Assembly: GCA_022360315.1 (NCBI GenBank)
Contig: JAKSDA010000035.1
Span: forward strand, 1-64,000
Direction: 5' to 3'
DNA: 64,000 nucleotides
Source: Pseudomonadota bacterium
GTDB lineage: Bacteria; Myxococcota_A; Polyangia; Haliangiales; Haliangiaceae
A program made the translations under genes and the position numbers. Numbering within the stretch: position 1 is the first letter of the stretch; the number at the start of each line of letters is the position of its first letter. The notes under the pieces are model-generated. The model did not search any database and was not told where the DNA came from. It worked only from the letters and a program-made list of their open reading frames with translations. Positions 28,053 to 39,794 of this stretch are shown here, piece by piece.

Positions 28053-28424
28053 GGACCCGAATAGTCTACAAATAGATGGAATGCTGAAAATAGATAACTG
28101 AAATAGTATAATGGTATTTACAGTTTTTGTGGGCCGAAGAAACCGAAGTTGCGTTTCTCACCAGTTGAAACAGCCAACCCGGGTCGGTATCGGCCACTGC
28201 CGGGTCCGCGCGTATTCGGCCCCCGTGATCCCCCGTGCAAGCACACTCAAGCTCTCGTTATAAAAGGCAAAACGAGCGGTGCCGGGGCGGTCGTGCAGGG
28301 ACCGGTGTCCGGCCGGAGTGAACTGATCAGAAATTCGGACGTCGAGCATCACAGCGGTGGATGCTCTCTCGGGAGCACCTCGCATCTGCCACCGTCGAGT
28401 GATGGATTCAAGAAACCACGAGCA
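28053..28424. other. Gene-poor stretch of 372 bases upstream of the kinase gene
   Basis: 28053-28150 is AT-rich and is the likely promoter region for the kinase gene. The remainder has one minus-strand open frame (28158-28385, 75 codons, containing FAFYNESLSVLARGITGAEY) that I could not match to any family and that lacks a clear ribosome binding site. It may be a short hypothetical gene or a remnant. Confidence 0.35.
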
Positions 28425-30497
28425 TCACGTCATCTCGGAGGATTGCGGCGGAGCCTCACCAATCCCTGATTCGACCAGAGCCTCGACAGCCGTGCTATGC
28501 CCGGGATTGGCATCGAGCGCCCGGCGGAAACACTGTCTGGCCTCGTGTGGGCGATTGTCACCCAGGTAGGCCAGGCCCAGCTGGGTCCAGGCTCGGTAGT
28601 GGCTGGGCACCTGGAAACATGCCTCCTCCAGCACGGCGATGGCCGGGCCGTAGCGGTGGGCCCGCATATGCGTCTTTGCACGGAACACCAGTTCGTCGAC
28701 ATGGGCCACCGACTCGACCCTTGCCTCGGGGTGCTCGAGGTGGGCGATACGCCGGTACTCGGCAACAAAACCGAGAGCCAATTCGCGCCGCTCTGCCGGG
28801 TCCCCACTGGCACCATCATCGCCGCCAACATCGACCGACCCGGTCACTGCGAGATAATCCATCAAGGCGAGATAACAGCTCCCCGCTCGTCCCTCGGCAT
28901 GTGCGATCGCTGCAATGTTCCAGTGGTGGCTCCCATTGTCTGGCTGAAGCCAGATGGCGCGATTCAGCTGTTTTTTTGCCCCGGCCACGTCGTCGATGAC
29001 GAGAAGACAACGGGCAAAGGCCGCGCGCGCATCGGCGTTGTCGGGATCCCTCGCCAACAGGAATTCGAAGAGCGGCCGGGCACGCCTGGCTTTGCCCACG
29101 GCGAGCAGAGACAGTGCTCGGTCCAGAAGGTAACCGGACTCCTCTGGAGAACAGTCGTGCAGGGCGAACTCGCCGGAACCGAAATCAGCCGGACGACTCG
29201 GCACCCCCGCCTGCTGCCGATTCGTGCCGGCGACGCCCCGACTGAGGTGAACTCCCGAGATCACAGCGTATTGGTCGTAGATGCCGAGAAGGTCGCGGCC
29301 GAGATAAAACGCTCCGGGCAATGCAAAGCGCCGCTCGAGCGTATTTCTCGCCGCGTGGATGACCAGAGCACGGACGTCTTTGGCGCTGTGGGGGACCAGG
29401 CGATACCCCTGCTGCCGGATCGGTGCCAGGATTTCGCGGTCGACTGCGCGTGGTCCCAGTTCATCCCGGTACAGCCCGTCGACCAGTATTGTCTCTTCCA
29501 GCTTTATATCCTCCCGCCTTGCGTCTGGCGGATTCACCGGTAGATTTGTGTCCAGTTTTGTGTCGCTGCAGATGAGCAAGCTCAGCACTCGATGGCCCGC
29601 GGCGTTTGCGACTCGACGCGTCGCAATGACCACAGTTTGTCCACTCGGATGGTCTCCGACATAGGCCGTGGCCACGCACTGACCTCCCGGCAGCGGCGTC
29701 TTCACATGCCGCCCGATATGGGCGCGAAGTGCTGCGCGGATGCGTTTGAGCTGGCCGCGAGCGGTCTCGTCGACATCAGTGCGCAACAGCAGCTCGTCGA
29801 TCAGCACCAGCGTACGGGCCGGGTCGCGGATGCCGAGGGCATCCACGACCGCCGGTATCTCTCCACAGGAGAGCCGATTTACCAGGAAATGACCGGCCAA
29901 TGCGATCCCGGCGGCCGAATTCCACAGCTCTGCCAGCTCGGCGAGCATCGAATCTCGATAGATGCGCGCTTCCTTTGCAGAAGGTCCGTCGACTCCATCG
30001 GCGAGGTGATCGGGCCCGTGGACGATCGTCGTCGGCTCCGATGCACAATCGGCCCTATGGGCACCCGAGCGGTGCTGGATGTCGGCCAGTGCTGATCGCG
30101 CCCGCGCTGCTGCTAGCGAGGACGAACTCTCGGCCAGCTTGCCGAGCGCCGCCACAACCCGGTCGCGAACCGCCTTTACGCCGCTCAAGTGGCGCAAGAT
30201 GATACCGGCCCACTGCACACGCGGATCCGGATCTGCGACCCTCGACTCTGCTACTCGACCCGTCTCGAACCCGCGAGATGCCGCAGAAGACGGCCCCGTG
30301 GTATCTCGCCCATGCTTGGCAAGCTCTCGAATACACAAGGGAATCGCTGTGGCGCCGAGATTGTCGGCAAGGTCGAGCGCGGCTTGCCTGTGCACGCTGT
30401 CGAGCGACTCCACCACGTCGAAACTATGGGCAAGCATTCGCAACTCCATGAAAGAAGGTACCCCGACAGGACTTCTGCTGCCCATTTCATCGCTCAT
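28425..30497 (-). CDS. TPR-containing hypothetical protein (690 aa)
   Basis: No known full-length family. The N-terminal ~190 residues are helical and HEAT/TPR-like (VQWAGIILRHLSGVKAVRDR). The middle (about 260-400) is a beta-rich region (GQCVATAYVGDHPSGQTVVI). The C-terminal ~270 residues are TPR repeats (RALSLLAVGKARRARPLFEF, HYRAWTQLGLAYLGDNRPHE). No signal peptide is seen. ATG 30497 is preferred because GGCGG lies 4 bases before it; GTG 30512 is an alternative. A 21-base palindrome overlaps the upstream edge of the gene. It is transcribed toward the kinase gene and could act in the same signalling network, but that is positional only. Confidence 0.75.
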   Translation of the reverse strand: MSDEMGSRSPVGVPSFMELRMLAHSFDVVESLDSVHRQAALDLADNLGATAIPLCIRELAKHGRDTTGPSSAASRGFETGRVAESRVADPDPRVQWAGIILRHLSGVKAVRDRVVAALGKLAESSSSLAAARARSALADIQHRSGAHRADCASEPTTIVHGPDHLADGVDGPSAKEARIYRDSMLAELAELWNSAAGIALAGHFLVNRLSCGEIPAVVDALGIRDPARTLVLIDELLLRTDVDETARGQLKRIRAALRAHIGRHVKTPLPGGQCVATAYVGDHPSGQTVVIATRRVANAAGHRVLSLLICSDTKLDTNLPVNPPDARREDIKLEETILVDGLYRDELGPRAVDREILAPIRQQGYRLVPHSAKDVRALVIHAARNTLERRFALPGAFYLGRDLLGIYDQYAVISGVHLSRGVAGTNRQQAGVPSRPADFGSGEFALHDCSPEESGYLLDRALSLLAVGKARRARPLFEFLLARDPDNADARAAFARCLLVIDDVAGAKKQLNRAIWLQPDNGSHHWNIAAIAHAEGRAGSCYLALMDYLAVTGSVDVGGDDGASGDPAERRELALGFVAEYRRIAHLEHPEARVESVAHVDELVFRAKTHMRAHRYGPAIAVLEEACFQVPSHYRAWTQLGLAYLGDNRPHEARQCFRRALDANPGHSTAVEALVESGIGEAPPQSSEMT

Positions 30498-30503
30498 TAA
30501 ACC

Positions 30504-30524
30504 GCCATACACTATATGTATGGC
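30504..30524. promoter_or_regulatory. 21-bp palindrome at the start of the TPR gene (operator candidate)
   Basis: GCCATACA (30504-30511), five bases CTATA, then TGTATGGC (30517-30524): perfect 8-base arms. It overlaps the GTG alternative start and lies 7 bases before the preferred ATG at 30497 on the minus strand, so a bound protein would block transcription or translation start. No regulator gene for it was identified. Confidence 0.45.
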
Positions 30525-30819
30525 ATATTCGTGTCAACGATGACTTCGAAGCTATCGTCGGTCAGGTCGCTGACTCGTGGTCGGACCTCGCGGGTGGCCG
30601 GGTGGAGTGCATCGGCAGGGGGGGCCTTGCTCGACAGGTGGTCTTGCTCGACAGATGGCCGATCGGGGTTACGCTGCAGCCGATGCGATCGAGCGAGATC
30701 TTCTCCGCACGGAATGAGCCGGGCGCAGTGTGCTGCGCCATAAACGAGAGCGGTGCATGTTACCCGCAACGATTGTCGGTTTGCCTGCAGCATTTCCCAT
30801 TGCGGCGAGGAGACTGTCG
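30525..30819. other. Intergenic region before the copper-type ATPase
   Basis: No gene is supported. A 12-base direct repeat, CTTGCTCGACAG, occurs at 30626-30637 and 30643-30654 with a 17-base period. The ribosome binding site GAGGAG lies near 30807-30812, 7 bases before the ATG at 30820. I could not identify a MerR-type (CueR-like) operator with confidence. Confidence 0.45.
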
Positions 30820-33258
30820 ATGACAGACCCGGTGTGCGGAATGACTGTCACGGACACAGAGCATACGTACGTCCGTGACGGCCGCGAGTATTGGTTTTGC
30901 AGCGACCACTGCGTGGCCAAATTTCGAGCCGATCCAGATCGCTTCAGTACGGCCGGGGCCGGTGCGTTGCCCGAGCCGAGCCAGGGCGCGGAGAAGCGCG
31001 GTCGAGATGCCGGGCCGGGGGTGAGGTATATCTGTCCGATGGATGCCGAGGTCGAGCGCGACGGCCCGGCGAGCTGCCCCAAATGCGGCATGGCCCTCGA
31101 ACCCATGCTCGCGCCGGTGCCGCGCGCGACGACCGAATGGACCTGTCCCATGCACCCGGAGGTGGTCAGCGACGAGCCGGCAAGCTGTCCTACCTGCGGC
31201 ATGGCTCTCGAGCCGCGTACGGTCACTCTGGATGCCGACGAGGCCAACCCCGAACTGGCCGACATGAGCCGGCGACTCCTGTTTGCAGCGTTTTTTACGG
31301 TGCCTCTCGTGGTTGTGTCCATGGTCGATATGATCCCGGGGGCTCCGATCTCACGGCTGGTATCGTCGCGCTGGCGGGTGCTCATCGAGGCCGCATTGGC
31401 CACGCCGGTGTGTCTGTTCTCGGCCTGGCCCTTTTTTGTCCGCGCGGTGCAATCGGTGCGCTTGCGCAGTCTCAACATGTTTACTCTGATCGGGCTGGGC
31501 GTGAGCGTCGGGTACCTGTACAGCATGGTGGCAGCCCTCGTGCCGGGGTGGTTTCCCGACTCGTTCCGCGGCGAGTCGGGTGGGGTCGCGGTCTATTTCG
31601 AAGCCTCGGCCGTGATTGTCACGCTCATTTTGCTCGGTCAGGTTGTCGAGCTCAGGGCTCGCAGTCGCACTGGCGCAGCCCTCAAGCAACTGCTCGGCCT
31701 GGCTCCGACCACTGCGCGTCGGATCGAACGGGACGGCCGCGAACGCGACGTTTCTCTCGACGCGATCCGGCCGGGTGACCGCTTGCGGGTCCGTCCCGGC
31801 GAAAAAATCCCGGTTGATGGCGAGGTGGTCGACGGTACCAGCAGCGTCGACGAATCCATGGTCACCGGCGAACCGATTCCAGTGGTCAAACAGCCCGGCG
31901 ATCAGGTCATCGGTGCCACGGTCAACGGTACTGGCTCGCTGATCATGCGCGCCGAGAACGTCGGCGCCGAGACCTTGCTCGCCCGCATCGTCTCCATGGT
32001 GGCCGAAGCGCAGCGCAGCCGCGCTCCGATTCAAAAACTGGCCGATATCGTGGCCGGTTATTTTGTACCCACCGTGGTTTTTGCCGCCGTGCTCGCCTTT
32101 GCACTGTGGGCCACCATCGGCCCCGAACCGCGCATGTCCCACGCGCTGATCAACGCAGTGGCCGTACTCATCATCGCCTGTCCGTGCGCCCTCGGTCTCG
32201 CCACGCCCATGGCGATCATGGTCGCCACGGGCACAAGCGCCACCCTGGGTGTGCTGTTCAAAAATGCCGAAGCGATCGAGCTCATGCACCGAGTGGATAT
32301 GCTGGTAGTGGACAAGACAGGAACACTGACTACAGGCAAGCCCGAGCTGGTCTCGGTCGAAGCCACGGCCGAGATTGCCCGAGACCAGTTGCTCGGCCTC
32401 GCCGCCAGTCTCGAGCAGGGCAGCGAGCATCCGCTGGCAGCGGCGATCGTCAAGGGCGCCCACGACAAAAACGTCGAGCTGATGGAGGTCAGTGCCTTCG
32501 AATCGCTGCCCGGGAAAGGCGTCGTGGGAACGGTCGCCGGCCGGGCCGTGGCGCTGGGCAACCTGGCGCTGATGAGCGAGCTCGGCGTTGATCTCGATGA
32601 GCTGGGCGAATTCCTTCGGCGCGCCGACGACCTGCGCCGCGCCGGGCAGACCGCGATGTTCGTCTGCGTGGACGGCCGGCCCAGCGGCCTTCTCGCAGTT
32701 GCCGATCCAATCAAGGAGAGCGCGGCTGAGGCCATTCCCGCCCTGATCGAGGAGGGGGTCGACGTCGTCATGCTCACTGGTGACAGTCGCACGACCGCCG
32801 ACGCCGTGGCCGAGCAACTGGGCATCGGTGAGGTCGTAGCCGAGGTTCTTCCCGATCAGAAAGCGGCTGTTGTCGACCGGCTGCGATCGCAGGGCAAGGT
32901 GGTTGCCATGGCCGGCGACGGTATCAACGACGCCCCGGCACTGGCTCGTGCCCAGGTCGGCATTGCCATGGGTACAGGCACCGACGTCGCCATGGAAAGT
33001 GCCGGGGTCACGCTGGTCAAAGGCGATTTGCACGGCATCGTGCGCGCTCGCCGCCTCAGCCGGGCGACCATGAAAACGATCAAACAGAATCTATTTCTGG
33101 CTTTTGTTTACAACTCCCTCGGCGTCCCCATCGCCGCGGGAGCCCTCTATCCCGTCTTCGGCTTGCTACTCAGCCCGATGATCGCTGCCGCAGCCATGAG
33201 CCTGAGCTCGATTTCGGTGATCGGTAACTCGCTCAGGTTGCGCCGGGCAGCACTCTAA
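30820..33258 (+). CDS. Heavy-metal (copper-type) P1B ATPase with YHS and two metal-binding domains (812 aa)
   Basis: Exports or transports monovalent copper-type ions. The N-terminus has a YHS domain ([19 protein letters not shown], 1-45) and two tandem heavy-metal-binding domains ([16 protein letters not shown] at ~70-93 and [16 protein letters not shown] at ~107-130). The core has TGEPIPV, the membrane CPC motif [12 protein letters not shown], the phosphorylation site [30 protein letters not shown] and [12 protein letters not shown]. The C-terminus has [13 protein letters not shown] with the family Asn and [12 protein letters not shown]. The start is moved to 30820 by the GAGGAG site; the frame is open 90 bases further. 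There is no ferredoxin-like HMA domain. No linked copper sensor or chaperone is seen. Confidence 0.97.
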   Translation: MTDPVCGMTVTDTEHTYVRDGREYWFCSDHCVAKFRADPDRFSTAGAGALPEPSQGAEKRGRDAGPGVRYICPMDAEVERDGPASCPKCGMALEPMLAPVPRATTEWTCPMHPEVVSDEPASCPTCGMALEPRTVTLDADEANPELADMSRRLLFAAFFTVPLVVVSMVDMIPGAPISRLVSSRWRVLIEAALATPVCLFSAWPFFVRAVQSVRLRSLNMFTLIGLGVSVGYLYSMVAALVPGWFPDSFRGESGGVAVYFEASAVIVTLILLGQVVELRARSRTGAALKQLLGLAPTTARRIERDGRERDVSLDAIRPGDRLRVRPGEKIPVDGEVVDGTSSVDESMVTGEPIPVVKQPGDQVIGATVNGTGSLIMRAENVGAETLLARIVSMVAEAQRSRAPIQKLADIVAGYFVPTVVFAAVLAFALWATIGPEPRMSHALINAVAVLIIACPCALGLATPMAIMVATGTSATLGVLFKNAEAIELMHRVDMLVVDKTGTLTTGKPELVSVEATAEIARDQLLGLAASLEQGSEHPLAAAIVKGAHDKNVELMEVSAFESLPGKGVVGTVAGRAVALGNLALMSELGVDLDELGEFLRRADDLRRAGQTAMFVCVDGRPSGLLAVADPIKESAAEAIPALIEEGVDVVMLTGDSRTTADAVAEQLGIGEVVAEVLPDQKAAVVDRLRSQGKVVAMAGDGINDAPALARAQVGIAMGTGTDVAMESAGVTLVKGDLHGIVRARRLSRATMKTIKQNLFLAFVYNSLGVPIAAGALYPVFGLLLSPMIAAAAMSLSSISVIGNSLRLRRAAL

Positions 33259-33641
33259 ACAGAAACCGGCCGCGCACGTTCACACTGGATCCTTCCAAGG
33301 TGACGTGTGCAATAGAGCCGAAGATCGAACCTCTGATGCATTGTTTGTGACCCATACAACGCTATAGAGGACCAACTGATTGGACAGGTAGGCATCCGAA
33401 GTGGACAGAGTCCCTTGTCGTGTGGCAATGCAAGGTTGTGCGGGAGAGCATCGGCGCGTAGAGTGTGCATGCTCGGGAATGGCATCGTTCGTTGCTCGTG
33501 CTCCGTGCACGTTGGTGGCACATTCGAGCGCACCTGCCACTTGCCGGACCTGAACCGAGCGATATTTGGCCATGACAGACCAGCTGCACTGACATTTTTC
33601 GGCTAGCAGCTGCTGTCAATCAGTATCTGCGGAGGAGACCT
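33259..33641. other. Gene-free stretch of 383 bases
   Basis: No protein family, transfer RNA or clear terminator was recognised in either strand. The only useful signal is GGAGGAG at 33631-33637 in front of the XRE-type gene. The short open frames here read as noise. Confidence 0.4.
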
Positions 33642-33899
33642 TTGCCCAAAAAGAGTAAGAACCAGATGACCGAGAAGAAACTCGCCGCTTCATTTTCTCG
33701 CTGGCTCAAGGGGCAGCGAGAACGAGCCGGACTTTCGTACCGGCAACTGGCGGCGAAGACCCCGTTCCCCTCGTCTACGCTACACGCGTGGGAAGAAGGT
33801 GGACGCATCCCCAATCTGTGGTCGTTCGTTGCACTGTGCCGCGCGCTGGGCCGGAATCCCGGCTTTGCATTGAACCAGATCCTCGACTCCAAACGATGA
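33642..33899 (+). CDS. XRE-type helix-turn-helix protein (85 aa)
   Basis: A small one-domain DNA-binding protein: FSRWLKGQRERAGLSYRQLA, AAKTPFPSSTLHAWEEGGRI and LWSFVALCRALGRNP form the helix-turn-helix of the lambda repressor type. The start is TTG at 33642 because GGAGGAG lies just upstream; an ATG at 33666 is an alternative giving 77 residues. It may regulate a nearby gene, but no operator was found. Confidence 0.85.
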   Translation: MPKKSKNQMTEKKLAASFSRWLKGQRERAGLSYRQLAAKTPFPSSTLHAWEEGGRIPNLWSFVALCRALGRNPGFALNQILDSKR

Positions 33900-34247
33900 A
33901 CAGGCTCGACCGGTAATGGCCCGGTCACGGTTTGATATGTCTTGTGAACGGCAGTGGCTTTACTGCGCCGAGCAGCCTCGGATGAGCGGTGTGCCGCAAA
34001 AGACCCCGCAACCGGGAATGCGAGACGGAGCAGAACCATCGAATGTCCGGCGGCTGGGCCGCTCCGCTCGGTAAGACTCCCTTGGGGGCGCCGAAGGGCC
34101 CGGCAAGAATGTCCGGGGTGATACTGCGAATGAAGTACTGGCGCCTGCGTTCACAACCTCGGTCTGGAACCAGGCAACGCTTGCCCGCAGTCTGGTACGG
34201 CAAATCGGTGAGTGTAAAGAGAATCGAGTAACGTATTCGGGGTGGGA
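33900..34247. other. Gene-free stretch with weak hairpins
   Basis: GACCGG (33908-33913) can pair with CCGGTC (33921-33926) just after the XRE stop, giving a weak terminator-like hairpin without a T tract. GCAGT/ACTGC at 33951-33966 is another short stem. No gene was recognised. Confidence 0.3.
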
Positions 34248-34643
34248 TCAGCGGCGCCTTCGGCGGCGCGCAGGTCGCGGCGCAACAGCGGCAGTCTCGA
34301 GTTCCTCGAGATACTCCAGCATCTTCATCATCGTGTTGCGCGTATCTGCATGGGGCTCGTTATTGATGGCCCGCCCCATGGTGAGGCGCAATTCGGCCCG
34401 CAGTTCCGATTCGATAAGCCGGTATGTACGCAACGCCTCTTCTGCATCATATGTCGCTAAATCGGCCTCACAACCTGTGGCGGCAATCCACACCGCGGCC
34501 AATGCTGCTGCTCGTCGCCCTGGAGCCGATGATGCAAACTCCTTGACCGTCGTCCGCAGACGCTGTCGGACGACGGGAATCGGTGGCAGTGCGACGAGAC
34601 CATCGTTATCGTCGTCATGTCGACGTAGGACAGGTCGAGTCAT
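34248..34643 (-). CDS. Hypothetical protein (131 aa)
   Basis: No family recognised. The start ATG 34643 is chosen over a TTG further upstream. The sequence has a cluster of acids near the N-terminus (HDDDNDG), a central hydrophobic Ala-rich stretch (RRAAALAAVWIAATGCEAD), a helical segment (RTYRLIESELRAELRLTMGR), and a strongly basic tail (RPARRRRRR). It could be a small nucleic-acid-binding or membrane-proximal protein; nothing decides between these. Flanking regions are gene-poor on both sides. Confidence 0.5.
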   Translation of the reverse strand: MTRPVLRRHDDDNDGLVALPPIPVVRQRLRTTVKEFASSAPGRRAAALAAVWIAATGCEADLATYDAEEALRTYRLIESELRAELRLTMGRAINNEPHADTRNTMMKMLEYLEELETAAVAPRPARRRRRR

Positions 34644-35070
34644 CGCTTTATCTATTCCTCTTTCAAAAAGATGGAGTTTGGAAATAACGGCCAAATACTG
34701 AGGGTATCCGCCGTTAGGGGCTGTGACCTTGCCTTATCTGGACACCATTTGCGAGAGAAAACTGAGGTTTTTCGAAAATTGAAAAAATTCAGTATCACTG
34801 GAGCTCCTACTGACATCGGGAGCATCGCGGAGCTGGCACCGGGCTGCCATTTTTTTCTCAAAAATTTCATTAATGACTGTATTTATTGAATAATCCTGAG
34901 GTCTCGCGATGGCGATTTGGCTCTGTAAAAGCGCCCCCGCACAGACAATGCGTGCTCTGTGAATCTACTTCGTCAGAGTCGTGTCGCGAGAAATGCGTAC
35001 AGCTCGGGACCGTAGGCGAGATCCTCTTACTGCGATTGGGTAGCGGGGTAGAGCGTGCGCGATGCCAGTT
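34644..35070. other. AT-richer gene-free stretch of 427 bases
   Basis: This is noticeably richer in A and T than its neighbours, particularly 34740-34900. Open frames of ~72 codons exist on both strands but have no family match and no strong ribosome binding site. The base composition suggests a foreign insertion or a control region, but no insertion sequence ends or transposase were recognised. Confidence 0.4.
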
Positions 35071-36063
35071 TCAGTCGGCAACACGCCGGTCGAGAAAGTC
35101 CATGACCTTCTGGCCGACTTGCTCGGGCCGCTCGATCGGCGTGGTATGGGTTCCATTATCCACCGTGAGCAGTTCGGCGTTGGGAATGGTGCGATGCATC
35201 TCCACGCTCAACCACGGTGGGGTGAAGCCGTCGCGACTTCCGGCCACGATGAGCACGGGAACATCGATCTCGGGCAGGAGATCGCGTGCCGAGTGACGGT
35301 TGGCTGCACTGAGCATATCGAGAAAAAGTTCCAGATCGACTCGCGATATGCCGCGGAGATAGGGCATGAAATCGCTTTGCTTGAGGAGTTTGGCATTGAC
35401 TTCCAGAAGGGTCGCCACCAAATAGCTGGCTCGTGTCGGCAAGATCGCCCGGGACAGGCGATTGAACAACCATGGTGCCCGCGCGACCACATTGCGCAGG
35501 CGTGGCAGCAAGGCTTCGAGCCGGTCGCTATCGTGGACGGTTTTCAGCGGATGCGCTGGTGAGCCGCACATCAAGACCATGGCGCTGACTCGCTCGCGGT
35601 GCCGGCGATAGGTTTCGAGAGAAACCTGGACTCCCATCGAATGGCCGATGAGAACGGCCCGTTCCACCCGGCACTCGTCAAGGACGCTGGCGAGATCGTC
35701 GGCCAGATCTGGGATGGTCAACCGCTCGCGGTCTCGCGGTGAGGGAGTGCGCCCGTGTCCACGGTAGTGCCAGTGGACGATTCGGTAACTCGATGCGAGA
35801 TCTCGGCGGAGATATTTCCATGCGAACCCATCGCATCCAATACCGTCGCAGAGTGCAACCGTGCGGAGCGATGGAGAGCCATTTTCCGATCGGTTCGCAG
35901 TAGATGTAGAGGTGGCGTCGCTCCCGCCAGATGAGTGGACAGGAGTCTGAGGAGGGAGTCTGTCGCCCTGGTCGGAACGCAGCTTCGGTGCCGAAACACA
36001 GAAAAAAATGGGCGTGCCATCTGCATTCGAGATCGCGTACCCATCCTGCTGCGAAGACGTCAT
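35071..36063 (-). CDS. Alpha/beta hydrolase (330 aa)
   Basis: A serine alpha/beta hydrolase. The nucleophile elbow is VLIGHSMGVQVSLE (Ser142). Other motifs: VHWHYRGHGRTPSP at the oxyanion side, a late VLIVAGSRDGFTPP with the catalytic Asp, and NGTHTTPIE with the catalytic His. The start ATG 36063 has GGAGA 8 bases before it; the open frame extends 99 bases upstream. The substrate is unknown. The N-terminus (residues 1-65) is a low-complexity Ser/Thr-rich segment that is unusual for the family and contains no clear signal peptide. Confidence 0.9.
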   Translation of the reverse strand: MTSSQQDGYAISNADGTPIFFCVSAPKLRSDQGDRLPPQTPVHSSGGSDATSTSTANRSENGSPSLRTVALCDGIGCDGFAWKYLRRDLASSYRIVHWHYRGHGRTPSPRDRERLTIPDLADDLASVLDECRVERAVLIGHSMGVQVSLETYRRHRERVSAMVLMCGSPAHPLKTVHDSDRLEALLPRLRNVVARAPWLFNRLSRAILPTRASYLVATLLEVNAKLLKQSDFMPYLRGISRVDLELFLDMLSAANRHSARDLLPEIDVPVLIVAGSRDGFTPPWLSVEMHRTIPNAELLTVDNGTHTTPIERPEQVGQKVMDFLDRRVAD

Positions 36064-36191
36064 GGCGACCGTCTCCGTTGATTGTTTCCCGGCTTGCTGA
36101 GCTTGATCTGCCGACCCCCGGCCATTTGAGTCTTGCTCTGTGACCTGTTGGCGAGGAGGCAAGGATGACCGACCGAGAGTCGTCGAGGAGG

Positions 36192-36395
36192 TCAGCTACT
36201 GACCTCCTTGGAATCCTCAGCACCGGGAAACTCGTTGACCGATGGGTATTTCATGATCTCCTTTCGGGCGATTTTCCAGGCTTTCTGCACGATCCAAGAC
36301 AGAGAGCGATCCTGCCGGGCCGCCTCCTCTTGGATCTCTTTGAGCATCTCTTCAGGAAAGTACAGAGACTGTTTGCGCTTGTCCGAACCAGCCAT
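36192..36395 (-). CDS. Small ribbon-helix-helix-like protein (67 aa)
   Basis: KQSLYFPEEMLKEIQEEAAR followed by QDRSLSWIVQKAWKIARKEI has the strand-helix-helix form of MetJ/Arc/CopG-type DNA-binding proteins and recalls a small family frequent in myxobacteria. It is probably a dimeric transcription factor. No partner toxin gene lies next to it, so an antitoxin role is not supported. The start has only a weak ribosome binding site. Confidence 0.75.
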   Translation of the reverse strand: MAGSDKRKQSLYFPEEMLKEIQEEAARQDRSLSWIVQKAWKIARKEIMKYPSVNEFPGAEDSKEVSS

Positions 36396-36574
36396 ACTAC
36401 GCTCATTCTCGGTACTTCACTTACACAGTGTCAAGGCGTCGGACTCTGTAGTGCATCATTCAGCGCAAAGCTTATTCGAGATCGCCGAAATCTCGTCGCG
36501 GTTTATACTTGAATTCCTCGGCGAACCTGCCTATGATCCGCCGCTTCGCAATTTCGGCATAGAAGGGAGATGCC

Positions 36575-36949
<375 letters not shown>

Positions 36950-37183
36950 GTAACTTGTTGCCCTCCTTCTCTCTCCAACCGAAAGAAACTCGAAGGCAAC
37001 CTCGAATCGATCGCGTAACGGCCGCCCGGGGAATGGCGGTCCAGCGTTCGTCGCCTGTCGGCTTTCCACGTCTCTCTGCGCTTTCTGCGCCGAGGGGATC
37101 GAACGCCGCCCTGCCTCGGCTTGGGTTATTTCCGCCGAGGCCAACGTAAGTTTCTACAATCTCATGAGTAAAGGACAACAGCC

Positions 37184-37719
37184 ATGGCCGAGTCGGACAC
37201 ATCGCGGAGGCGGTTTCTCAGCATAGCTACCACGGCCATCGGCGGTGTTATCGGGGCTGTGCTGACCGTACCGCTCATCCGGTACGTATTTTTTCCGGTC
37301 GGTCGCCGCATCGTTTCCGACACTGCCGATGCCATCGACGTTCTCGATGAAAAGGCTTTGAAACCGGGTGCATCGCCCACTCGGGTCGAGATCACTGCCA
37401 GCGGTGTTCGCAACGCATGGGGGGTGGCCGACGACGTGGCGCTCGGTGCAGCGTGGGTGCGAAAGACCGAGAGTGGCGAGCTCCACGCTCTATCGTCTGT
37501 GTGCCCTCATCTCGGCTGCGCCATCGACTACGAGCCCGCGCGGAGTGTCTACACCTGCCCGTGTCACAAGAGCGCGTTCCAGATCGACGGCAAGAAGATC
37601 AGTGGTCCCGCCAAGCGCGGCCTCGATCGCCTCGATGCCACGGTCGAAGAAGGCCGGGTCAAGGTCACCTGGCGGCGTTTTCGTCCCGATGTTTCCGAGG
37701 ACGAGAAAGAGATCGAATC

Positions 37720-37723
<4 letters not shown>
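37184..37723 (+). CDS. Rieske iron-sulfur subunit of a cytochrome bc complex (179 aa)
   Basis: A quinol-oxidising bc complex Rieske protein. The N-terminus has a Tat-type signal anchor (SRRRFL followed by a hydrophobic helix at 13-37). The [2Fe-2S] cluster ligands are in CPHLGC (107-112) and CPCHKS (125-130). It transfers electrons from quinol to the cytochrome c part of the complex. Its stop overlaps the next gene's start (ATGA), so Rieske and cytochrome b are translationally coupled. Confidence 0.96.
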
Positions 37724-39480
<1,757 letters not shown>

Positions 39481-39794
39481 TCCAGGCGTCGGGCCGATCG
39501 GCCATGGCGAGACTGTTTCGGCTGCGAGCAGACGAGCCGGGCGCTCGAATAGCCGGCTGCCCGGCCGCTGTGCTCCGCATGAGCGTTGCTTCGCACGCAT
39601 CAGTGTGAGCGCGGGCACGGGCCGGGCTGTACACAGTTCACGTCTTGTGAGGTCAACTGCGCGAAATTGCCGTACATTGACACTGGCAGGGGGACAAATG
39701 CAGAATGCTTCATTGATTGATTCTCGGCCGCCGTCGTCCAACGAACACGAGTAGGTAGTTGGGTACGATTTACCAAATAAGGAGACTTGCTGTT
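39481..39794. other. Intergenic region after the bc genes
   Basis: No gene is supported in these 314 bases. It contains a candidate promoter at 39677-39706 and, at its end, AAGGAG 9 bases before the next ATG (39795). No clear terminator was seen for the bc operon. Confidence 0.45.
39677..39706 (+). promoter_or_regulatory. Candidate sigma-70 type promoter
   Basis: TTGACA (39677-39682), an 18-base spacer, then CAGAAT (39701-39706), located about 90 bases before the ATG of the lipoprotein gene. The -35 element is perfect and the -10 is poor, so this is a sequence-level guess. Confidence 0.3.

Noticed and set aside
28158..28385. 75-codon minus-strand open frame
   Set aside because: No ribosome binding site and no family match; described only within the gene-poor stretch.
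31351..33033. 560-codon minus-strand open frame opposite the P-type ATPase
   Set aside because: It lies entirely inside the well-supported ATPase gene on the other strand and has no recognisable domain.
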